From Schistocephalus solidus (lineage: Eukaryota; Platyhelminthes; Cestoda; Diphyllobothriidea; Diphyllobothriidae), in NCBI GenBank assembly GCA_017591395.1, contig WEDG01005447.1:1-64000 (forward strand): a DNA stretch of 64,000 bases. The letters are read 5' to 3'. The position numbers were made by a program, and so were the translations under genes. Positions 1 to 11,400 of the stretch are shown one piece after another. The notes under the pieces were generated by a model. It searched no databases. It was given only the letters and a program-made list of their open reading frames with translations, and had not been told where the DNA came from. How positions within the stretch are numbered: position 1 is the first letter of the stretch; each line of letters begins with the position of its first letter.

Positions 1-2268
1 AGAACTGATGTTCACAACAACGCTATGAGAATTGCGCTCCAACGTCCACCAACGTCCGACTGTAATGAACTCTGAGCTAGATCCAGAAAGCTATGCATCA
101 AAGATGAAGAGCAGAGTCAGGAGTTCAATTGAGACGGCGATCAGTAGAATGCAATCGAGAAATGAAGATCAATCATTGCAATTGACTGCAAGTAATTGAG
201 AGATATCAGTACAATCGAGATAGCAGCGGTGACATGCAGCAGCGAAAAGAGAAGACGTCCAACATGCCGGTTGAAGCTGACTGTTGTATTTTTATTTAGC
301 ACATTAAAACAAGCGATCATAAAGATTCAGGTGACCAAGAAAGATACAAAAATGTAAATTGTACAAATACCTACATATGCACTGAAAATGTGATGTATTA
401 CGAGTTGGCATGAGCAATTTAATTCTTTTTCTAAGTCACCAACCTCAGGGTTAACTACACTCATAAATAATATTTCAAAATTATTTTAATTCATATGTTT
501 GAAATTTAATATTACATCGCGGATGCTGACATGCCTAATCCAGCAAATGTTATATATAATACGGTCCGCTGTGATACTGTTTTTACTCTCTCTTGACAGA
601 TCCTCATCAATACAAAAATTGATATCCTACATAATATATTATCCGGGAATAAATAATGGTTAATTGCGAATAGACAACTGCTGCAATTTTGAGTAATTTT
701 TCACACACGCACAGGAAACATTTGTTTTGTTCTTTCAAAGTGACCATTTAGGCATGTTTACAAATTAGTTTGCTCTGCATTTCAGAGCCACGCTTTAGCG
801 CAATTATCTCAGTTTTTCTGGGAAATAGGTTTCAGATTTTGTTATTTTTTTGAATTCGGTCGGACACCTGCCAAGGTTAAAATTTGAAGGAGAAGTTGAG
901 ATGGAGCTTTTGGAATAGTAGCTGTCTGGTACATAGACTTGACAATATATTCACGTGCTAATTTCGTTGAGGAACAGAACGTTCGTGGTGTCCACACGTG
1001 CAAATTTTTCCGACCATTCTTATGTGATAACTGGCTGTAATTTAGTTTTAGGGAAATTACCAAGCCAAGTTGTCAATATCATTCACCCAAACCCCGGCCA
1101 CAAAATGCCGGCGGCTTAATTATTTTGCCGCTTCTTGGAGTTGAATACCTGCTGGCGTAGTAGTTAGTAAGGTGCCTTATGTTCCCCCATTACCAGCCTT
1201 ATTTTTGAGCTTATAACAGCTCTGATCAGGCCTATACTAGCCGGTTTATTTGATGTTGAGGACTGCACTCCTTATTATCTGAGGTTGAGATTGAGTCCGC
1301 TCTGATTCAGCGACGTAGACTGAATACAAAAGGTTCAAGAACGGCTTCAATGTCCTGACGGATTGGTTTCGATTTAAATTCCTATACTCCCATGCGCACG
1401 GCCCTACCGGACCAATGAGACCACACTAATTCACGGGCCGTTGTCAAGAAACACCCAAGCGACCTTGGTAGTCTTTCTTGGATGTTCCGAGATATCCTCG
1501 TGGTGTTGTTATAGCGAGTGCGGATCGTCTTATGGAATTCGAAATCTCCTCTTCACTCGAATAATGGTTCTTACGCTGTACTAGTGGACTACCTTCAGTT
1601 GTCGCTTTTCTCTATTGCGAACACTAGTCATTCACACTCGTACGGTAGAATTTTCAGACGAATTTCTGCTACATGCATATTTATGGTAAGGGACGTATTA
1701 CATCAGGTCCGCGGCCACATTTCAAAGCTTGTAGGTAGCATTTAATCGGACACTTTAATCGATCGTGATCTAGACGTTGCCTATAAAGTTATCGCTGAGA
1801 CATTTCAAACCATCCACTTCAACATGCCAACCGAAATGCATTTCGGAAACATTTAGGTTTTTTTGGCGTTCATGGGTAAACCCATAAATACTTTCATAAG
1901 GCGATCAGATGGAAGATTACATTGTTGTATTTCTCAGCACCAGAGAATACAACCCACGTAAATTGACTGTTCGTTAGTAAGGGAGCGCTTGCTTGTTGTT
2001 ACATTGTCATCAGTAGCAACTTGTTGCTATGATCTTCTGGCCAAATCTGAAAACCTTGTCTTCTTTCTCCAGTGTATTTACCAGCGTATAATAAGAGTTA
2101 CTCTCTTCTTTGCCGATTTACTGTTTTCACTGGCCTTTGACTTGTGCACTGTTTTATATTATTCGAAATACATCAAATTCTGTTGTTTATATTGTGAGTT
2201 TTAGTACCTATCTTTCGAATCTAGGTCGTTGAAACAGTTGTCTAACGATTCGGAAAGTCCGCTAATAA
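1..2268. other. Upstream noncoding stretch, no gene recognised
   Basis: Lies 5' of the first TMEM209 exon. The longest open frames (minus 842-1063 of 73 codons, plus 1518-1745 of 75 codons) show no family I recognise and lack convincing splice contexts. The 1250-1500 part is less AT-rich than its surroundings and could be an old repeat. The TMEM209 promoter should lie near the right end of this stretch, but I cannot point to a specific element. Confidence 0.4.
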
Positions 2269-2402
2269 ATGGACTCCGTCGTCTGGCAAGATGAAAAATT
2301 TGCCTCTGTAACCCCGGAAATCACTCAAAAACAGTGGATTTCAAAATCATTTTATTGGCTTACGCTTAATTTAATCATTCTTATTTGGATGTCCGCTTTT
2401 CT
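2269..2402 (+). CDS. TMEM209: TMEM209 exon 1 (start codon, TM1)
   Basis: ATG at 2269 preceded immediately by in-frame TAA. It encodes 44 codons plus two bases, starting MDSVVWQDEK and running into a hydrophobic helix (FYWLTLNLIILIWMSAF). Donor is GTAAGC at 2403. This matches the TM1 position expected for TMEM209, although sequence identity at the N terminus is low. Confidence 0.65.
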
Positions 2403-5400
2403 GTAAGCACAAACATTTCTTTATACGCTTATTCAGGTTGCCGGCAAATGCTCTTGTGAGTATTCGGAAGTTATCACCGAGTGACATAGCTGTGCACGTG
2501 CTTAGTAAGCATCTTCATCCGGACTTAATCCTTCATAGTTTTAGGCATATTATTAGTATGCTTGTTGTCATGTTGTTTCCACAGTTTTCAATTAATTAGA
2601 GCCCTCAGACCGTCCAGTGTAAAAGCAAAAGGTTTGTTAAAAGTTATCCTCAATCGTCCCTAGATTTTTTTTATCCATTAACTCCCCCGGGCGATATCTT
2701 TGGACCCAACATTTTCTCCTCTCCAAAACGCGAGATTTCATTCAGTTATTTAAGTGGATGTGACATCAAGTCGTGGATACAAACCAAAATTCCAAAGTCT
2801 CCCTTTTGTTCTCAGCCGTTATGGCCCCCAGGAGATCCTGAGAACCACAGTTTTAATGAGTTTTGGTTTTCAGCCACGCAGGTGGAACCATCTGTATATT
2901 CTTCAGATCAGACGTCACGTAAGTTGCTTCCTTTTAGATGGCGTTTTTTTAGTAGTGCGGTGTTTTTGCTCCTTTCTATTTTGTCTGCCTTCCTTTATTT
3001 GTGCACAAGTAGTCCTCTTTATAAAACTGCATGGTTCCCCCGAAAACAGTTGTTCATTAATTAACTGAACTGCTAATAAAAAGCACATCGTGTCTCACAG
3101 GTTATTTGACTAGGATTACCCCCAAGGTACTCGTCGACTCTTGGTTACTATTATTTTCCACGTGTAGCCGAATACAGATTTGAACCCACCAAAGACTACT
3201 TAACTTTTTCTGACGCGGTTATCAGTAGTGACCATGCATATGCTCAGCCCTTATATTTTAATAGAAGCTTTAACAACTCGAATCCCGCTCCCTCCCTCGC
3301 TGGGATGCCTTTAGCTTAGTAGACGAGACGCTAGGTTGCACTGATCAGCACATTATCAGTATAGAGTCCGAGTTGCAAACACTGGTGTTACAAATAGTTA
3401 TTTCCTGGACTATACTCCTCCAAAAGTCGATCGACCCGACGCCAGTTTGCAGATGTTGACCAATGTTCGTGAACAGAGATTTTGATATTTCATTCAAAAG
3501 TTAGCTGGAAATTCGCATTACTGTTTTTGAAAGTTACTTCACAAATAGTTGTGCGTCTATTCCTGGCACAATGGTCGGTATTCGGGCAATTTAATCCTAG
3601 TTTGTTCCTCCCTAAATCTGTATTTTAATGACATGGTCTATACAGCTTACCTCAAAATCACGTCTGACTTCTAAAGACGTGGGGTGGATGCTTGGACAGT
3701 GTGCAACGTTGAGCGCTTTTCTCTCGAAACCGTGCAAATGAATAAGGAAAGTAATCGCGATGCTGATGGAGCCGAGCTATTTAGATGCTGGTAGAATGGA
3801 AGTTTTTCTAAAAGGTTGAGTATTCTTAGCATTCGTATGAGCTTATTTGCATATCGATTCTCCATAAAGAAGGAGTGGTTACTTTATCGTGTGACCCCAT
3901 TAAAACAGTAATGTACACAAATAGAGAACTTTATTTGATGTTTCTTTCGCGAACATGCCAGCGCCTCGATTACCTACATCATCGGCCTCCAATTCATTTG
4001 TATTGAACACCTCGGTCCAAAATTCTTCGATTTGTTTGGAGAAGTCATCTGCAATTGATAACACGTGGTCTTCTGCCCTAGCCAGGCCCCGATGGATTCC
4101 TTCCCCTCTCTCTTCCTCGTTAGCTTCCTTCCAATATGAATTGTCACCGTCTTCGGAGACAGCACCCAAAAGTGCCGTCGATGATCAAAGTCTTACCTCA
4201 CCGGATTCTGCCAGGCTTCAGTTTTCTTCAGATCCTCGCATCTCAGAGCAGGATGCACAGAAAGTATGCTTTACCATTTGAGGCTAGATTGCCTTCTCAT
4301 CTATTTTGACTACCAGTTCTTACTTTCCGATCAACCATTACTTATTTAGCAAAACTTGAATTACCCTGCTTACATCTTTGTTGCGCTCCTCAACGCTCTC
4401 GATGTTTACGGTGTCATCTTATCGGTACCAGTCCTTAAAAGGGATTTTAACTTCGATAGCTTCTTTTCCCTCTTTAGTACTGGAAGGAAAATGGGGTGAC
4501 GAGTGCCGATTTGGAACGCTGGACCATTAACATTCGTCGTGTGAGTTTTGCGCTTAACTTTTTCTGCCCGTTTTATGCAACCATTTGACCATGGAATCGA
4601 TTAATCTTTCATGTTTTAGTGGCTTCATGGAACCATCGTTCGTCGCGTGGTGGAAGAAATAACCTCCGTGAACTCAAAAATTTTAGAGACATCGGAAGAT
4701 GCGGCGCTTATTGGCTGTGAGTAATATTCCCCTTGCTAGCATCTATTCGCCAGTTGTTTGAGAATGTCTTATCGGTTTTTTTCCTTCGAAAAGGTGCGAC
4801 CACGTATAGCTTTTTAGTAACAAGCGGCCAGAACCAGATTTACCCCGTAAACTACCGTTATCTTCTGACAGAAAAAATCCATATTGTTCTCGTTAACCTT
4901 GACAACTCCAGATTCTGGATCGGACCAGCGTCGTTTGAAGGAAAGCAACAAAATTAGAGTTAAGAAATTGTTAATTTCTTTGAAATATAATGGCAACATT
5001 TCCTGTGTCGGATAGCTGCGAAACGTTTCGGACGGCAGTAGTCTGGAAAGGATTAAGTCCCCGGGGTGAGATTAACACACTTTGGAAGCCTACTAGTAAA
5101 TGACTTTCCTGCATGCAATACCAGCGAATGGGGCCTCCTTGCTCGGGCATTTTCCGTGTTCGAGCTCATTTAAACCTAAAGTAAGTGAAATACTCTTTGA
5201 ATGTCGTATTACGTGTTCGCTCGTGCCGCTTACCCCGCGACAGCTAAAATTAAAACAAAAACTGAAGGAACAACAGTCATATGTATAATTTATTACCTAG
5301 TAGTTGATAAATGGGGACAAAGCCGAGCAGCAGTGAGAAATGCGATAACTAGGTATCCGTTGATGAACGCTCACCGATAACTAACAGAACTCACCTGGGG

Positions 5401-8400
5401 TTGGGTATACTTTCTGAGCCAGAAACAGCCATTTTAGTTTCCCTTGTCCTTGTCGGTAATGTCCATAACTGGGTATATTGAAAGGGTCTGATTTAAGGCT
5501 AAATATAACAGTACATAGTGAGGGAAAGTACGTCCAAAAGGGCGGATAATGCAAGCTATTAATGAATATAAACTGCACGTTTTTCACAGTTAAACTTGAA
5601 AAACTCTGTCGCCAAACACGTGTTTCCGATAATTCTTAATCGGGTCTGTACCATTCACACGACAGTTTTACCGTCGTGGTCCGAATATGTCCACCGTATG
5701 CTCCACAACACGGTGGTGCAGGGACGGTGACTAGCGCGTGTTGGTTCATCACATCTACCACGTGGCCCATTTAGAAAGCACAATACACACACCCACACAT
5801 ATTATGACAGTTCGACCGCCGATTTCGACGAGTTCAGCCATATGCTCCAACCAGGTGGTGCAGGGACGGTGACTAGCGCGTGTATTAGTTTTAAGTGATA
5901 GTAGAGTTGTGCTGCATCTACTGCACTCCCCCCCCCCCCCCCACCTGAGCCCGGTGTCGTGACAGAGTCAAGAAGACCAGAGGCGGGAGAGAACGCAGGT
6001 GGTTGTCGCGGCTGGAGCCACCCCTGAGCGTGCCGCCACACCTGGATCGAATTCCACGAAGTGAGAGTGCCATAAAGGCCGCATTAAGAAGGAGCCGTCG
6101 CAACCTGACTCTCAGACCACCAGTCAGCCACTACACACAACACATATTGGACTGACTGCGAGGCCTGAGTGTAGTTGTCCGTTGGCAATCTTCTAAGCCA
6201 CAGCGCTTATCTCACCGTAATATTGTCAAGCTCAGATCACACATGCAGCAGGGGAACGACATGAAGAAGAAGTGGAGGATCATACTTTCCTCTCAATCAG
6301 ACATGCATGTGTTCTGTGGCGTTGCGTGTGACCATATGAGATGCAGAGGCTGATGAGGAGATATTTAATGTTGTGCTGTAGCTGGCGATGTTCTTCCGCA
6401 GGTTTTTATGGAGACGCATGTGGCCTAATAGACACATGCGGTGTGTGAATGTGCGTGGGCAGTGCGGACAGTTGAGTCGGGTGTGGCGGGTGTATGTTAG
6501 TGTTCCTGGCACTGGTTTGTCGGTCTCTGTGCGATGGATTCGCAAGGTACCGACCAGGTGATGTGCAAGGTGAATTTGCGATCGCAATGAGGACAGGTTA
6601 TTACCGAGTTCTCATCACTTTTACTGGAGGCGCTGGTGATGGGCTGGAAGTAGCAGAAGGTTGGTAGTCGGAAGTGGCCACTAAGGTGGCGGGAGTTAGG
6701 CAAGTGTTCGTTGCCGTGATCAACGCAAGGTGTGGGGGAGGGAGAATGGTGTCGGTGATCGTGGGTATCGATGCAGTGGTCATAATCGTGGGGTCTGAGA
6801 CAGGTATGGAAGAGGTTGATGTTGTGGGATTGAGTTCGAAGATGTCCGACCAAGCCCAATAGCGCGCAGAATGTGCGTTGACAGCGTGGGCAAGTTGGCA
6901 GGGCTTGGGCATTGGCGTTGTTGATCCGGGGTGCTTGTGACTTGTGAGCCGTCCTTTTAGCCTTAGCAGCCGCGATCCGGTTGGCCTCATAGATTGCTGC
7001 ACCAGTCTTCACGGATCATGTCCACGCCGGTCTGTCCTGAGCGAGTTCCTTCCAGGTCGCCGAGTTGATTTGCAGTTGCTTCAGAGATTTCTTCAAAGTG
7101 TACTTGTAGTGTCGTTTTTAACCTCTCTGTCGGCGAGCAGTCGTTGCGACATCTCCGTAGAAAAGTCGTTTGGGTAGTCGTTCGTCGTCCATTCTCACCA
7201 GGTGGCCGCTCCATCGCATTTTCACTTGTTACAGCATGGCGTGGACGCTGAAGATTCTGGTCGGCTCCAGGACTTCTTTGTCTTGGATCCTGTCTTGGCA
7301 TCTCAGTTTCACTATTCTGCGGAGGCAGCGGAGATGTAGGCAATTCAGCTTCCTGGCTTGGTTTGAGTATACCGTCCACGACTCCACTCCGTTAAGAAGT
7401 GTCGTAAAGGTAACGGCCTTGTACATCTTCAGTTTGATGTTCAGGTAAATACCATGGGGATTCCACACGGAGGCCTGCAACCGGCCGAGGATCTGACTGG
7501 CTTTGGAGATCCGTTGAGCAAACTCGTCGTCGATTCTCGTGTTGCGTGACAGCGTGCTTTCCAGATAAGCAAAGGTTTTCAAATTTTTGAATTTAGCACC
7601 ATTGATACTGATTCAGGGAGCATTTTATCCCGCGCTGGTTGGCGGTTCGTGCATTAAAACCGCTTTGGCTGTATTGGCTGTTAATCCAAAATTGGCGCAG
7701 CCTGCGGCGAAGAGGTCCATGCTTCTTTGCATGTCCTCCTCCGTCACGGTGTTAAGGGCGCAATCGTCCGCAGAGAGCAAGTCATGGCTGACTGTTGAGA
7801 AGATGCCCATCAGTTCTGAAGGCGATGTGGATCCCAGAGTGCTCATCACGGTAGGCGTCCATCAGCATACTGGAGAACAGGGTGGGGGCCAATACAGAGC
7901 CCTGCTTCCTCCGTTGGTCACTGCGAATGATTCGGATACCGTTCCGTTGCCAGTACGCACCATCCTCCCGTCGTGAAGCTAATGCACCATGTGCGTGAAC
8001 TGCTCAGTACAGCTGAATTTCGACATGATTTTCCCCAGTCCGTCTTGGTTTACCATGTCAAAGGTTTTCGTCAGATCCACAAAGGTAGTGTGGAGATGGG
8101 TTTGCATCTTCTGGCACTTCTCTTATAGCTGGCGGGTGGCGAAAATCATGTCAGTTGTTCCGCGGTGTCGTCGGAAGCCATATTAGCTTTCCGGGAGCAG
8201 GCCCTGCTCTAGGTGACCGTTCAGACGATTGAGAAGGATACGGGCGAAGATCTTCCCGGCGATGTTGAGCAACGAGATGCTTCTGTGATTATCACAGAGT
8301 TGCCGGTTCCCCTTCCGTTTGTAGAGATTGACGATGGTTGCGTCTTTGAATTCCTGAGGAACTTGTCCTTGGCGCCACATCTCCTGGAAGAGTGTTGTGA

Positions 8401-11400
8401 GTTCTGCCATCAGCCGGGGCCCACCGTGCTTGTAGACTTCCGGTGGGATTGCGTCGGATCCCGGTGCTTTACCGCTGGAAATCTGCTGCACGGCCCGAAT
8501 GGTTTCTGGTAGGGAAGGCGGCAGATCCAGGTCATTGTTCGTGTCCATTTGACACATAATGGACGTTGGACAAAGGATTATCTCCCCGTCACTACAGGAC
8601 ATTGGACCAAACAATTATAAAATAAAATTACTCAAAATAGGGAGTAGTATGTTTGATATCGCGAAAATTGTGAATTGGAATATGTTTTTAGGAAATATGT
8701 TTGTTTCTGATGTCGTGGTGGTACGTATGGCTGTACTGGTCAAACTTCGCCTAAAAGTCTCAACGGATAGGGACATGATGATGTCCGCAGGCAGAGCATT
8801 CCAGGCCTTAATCACTCTGTTGACAAAAAAGAACATTCTTGCGTCCAGTCTGGCACCAGTCACGCGTAGTTTGATAGGATATCCTCTCAAGGAGTGGTAG
8901 TGGCCATCTCAAAAAAGTTGACAGATGCAAGGCAACAATCCTGACTCCGCAGCATGCGAAAGGCTTGTACTAGGTCGCCGCGTAGCTGTCTATAGTCCAG
9001 AGGAAACAGATTAAAATGGGACAATCGTGTCTCCTAAGGCAGGCAGCTTTGACCTCGAACAAGCTTGGTTGCACGTCTTTGGATTGGTTTTGCTATTATT
9101 ATCATTCCTTCCTTATGCTTCATACGGCAGTCCTTTGGTTTCTACTCACCGTTTCTGCCAAAAATCTCTGCAATAGTCTTCATCAAAGAGCACGATAGAG
9201 AAAAGTTGCAGCAGGTCTGAGGTGCTCCTTAGATATCTGCGTGCGTTTGATACTTCTCGGTGCGATAAAAAGAATTATTTCCTGCGAATCTCATTTCTTT
9301 GCTTCTTGCTACAAAATTAAGCAGCCATACAAACCAGTTTTCGAAAAGAGAAATACACGTCTCTTGAGAAGAACCTCCCTGTTATTACCTGGCTTTGCCT
9401 AATTTTCTGTTTCAGAAAATCAAATTTCCCCTTTCCAGGAGGTGCCTGGTGTAAACGTTTCTGGTCTGTATTAATGCTCTTTTTCAACAGCAAGCATGCG
9501 AACATGCGGCTTTGCTCTGTGACACAAAACAAGAATTTTTCCGGCTATAACTGAACACCAATTTTATCTTTACTATCCCGCTTCCATCATTTATCCGACT
9601 TAAACATGCTATATTTGGCGAAAAGGGCATTTCTCGCATCCCAGTAGTCGAAAAATTAAAAATTGTACATTTTTACACGCTGATTCGGATTCCGGTCGCC
9701 TCATTTAACAAGTTTCATCACGTCTGGAAGGCATGGCGGGGATCTGACACGTGGTTATTAATGATGATCATCATTATTGTGTTTGCATAGTTTTTATCAC
9801 TCAGTTTGAAGCCATCTATGATGAGATCATTACTGTTGCATGTGTATGAGTATAGCCCTGACTTGGAGGATAATTTAGTGGGCTTTTCGAGTGCTAGCGA
9901 CGTTTATGTCGTGCTGCATGGAAGTTAATCCACCGAACCAGTGATTCTCGTCGTCCTCCCAAGCCAGGTTTTTCTCCAGTCTAAAGCATTGACTAAAGAC
10001 CCGTTCCTGGCGCAATGGAGTTTTGACTGGGCTGATTGGTGATCCTACGGGTCCCCTCAGCTGCCTTCAGTCATAAATGAGCAGCTGCCGCTAATGACTT
10101 CTCTTTAGTCCTCACACGGACTCCACATATGCGGCCTGGGGCCGGATATTTCGTGCTCTGGAGAAAGCCAAGTCTTGTGGTGACAACGACGCATGTCATC
10201 TGCCAGGAAAACCAAATACTATTTGATACGCATGTTACGTTTCCTGGTGTTCTCCTTGGTTTAAATGATAAAGCTTTATGTCTTTGCGTTTTGCACTTTG
10301 CCTCAGCGACCACGTTGAATACGCTCGAACAACTGGCCTTCAGCAAGTACCGTCACATCTCAACTCTTTCAACATTAATCCGGTTCCTAAATTGCACTAA
10401 GGACCAGGGCTATCTTGTATCCAGACTGCGTGGTAAGTAAAATCATGCCACTTGCTTGCTCTTAATTTCACGCGTTTTTTTGCGAACAGAGGGTATCGGA
10501 ATCTACTCTTCCTAAATTTGCATTTCTGTTCTGCTTTCGCTTCCTACTTCGTCTGCGTTTTCAAGCGTTATTTTCTCTTGGTAATACAAATTACCACGGT
10601 CAGGTGGTTTATCGGTTATCCATCCTTTGACAATTCTATCACTTGTCAGCTGCTCCTACCGTAAACGAAGTAGGTTTTAGAACCCAAGCCAGGCCGGAGT
10701 TCTCTTACTGTGCGAAGTAATGGGAAGAGCAAGTTCGCATCATTGCCATTTTCAGACGCAGTGTACGACATCTACTAAAATCGAGTTTCTCAATGTTTAC
10801 CTACAGGTTGAACCCTGGAATAAGTACCTCCCTGAGCTATATTCATACAGTGTCTGCTTATTTGATGTAGGTGGGTACATTTGGTAAACATTCAGACGTG
10901 TCTGCGCGAAAACGTTCACGTGAATTAATGTGTAAATGAATACAAAAAAGCAGCGGAAACCCTAAGGTAAGGCGCGAACGGAAATCACCGGCTTCGTTAT
11001 TTGTGGCATGCAGCTGCTAAGCGGTTTACTGGTAAGAAACAGAGGAAGCAACTATCTCTGATAATGGGTTCATGAGGGAATCCAATAAACCCCATGCTCC
11101 AGTGATCGCTTCTTTTTCTTCTTTTTCTTCTTCTTCTGAGAAGTAAGTGTCTGCGACATGGCCGACCGCATAGAAGAGAAGGGACCTGGAGTGTGTCTGG
11201 CAGAAAAATAGGAACAAGAAGTCCACTGGTAATCGTCCTCGGGTTTCGTGTCCATCAACAGAAAACAGACTGCTAACTGCAATATCCAACCTAATTAGAA
11301 ATGCATGAGCTCATAACGGCAGTCTTAGCAGAATTCACTGGATTGGGAAGGATTTTAGGGTACAGGGTTGACGCAAAGGATGGCAACGTACGCTTTCGCC

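Larger units (their letters stand above)
6297..8614 (-). mobile_element. RTE-like LINE, 5'-truncated, decayed
   Basis: Read on the minus strand the order is reverse transcriptase fingers/palm (GKAPGSDAIPPEVY), the catalytic box as SADDCALNT where family members read FADD, the thumb and C-terminal part (KLKMYKAVTF...CLRRIVKL), and a tail with C2H2-type fingers. This is a layout I associate with flatworm LINEs. Stops and frameshifts split it into at least five frames, and the endonuclease domain is missing. It sits in TMEM209 intron 7 in antisense orientation to the gene. Confidence 0.85.

Noticed and set aside
6497..7012. Host C2H2 zinc-finger gene
   Set aside because: The fingers continue directly from LINE reverse transcriptase sequence on the same strand.
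11070..11282. Lysine-rich minus-strand protein
   Set aside because: Produced by a TTC microsatellite read in antisense.
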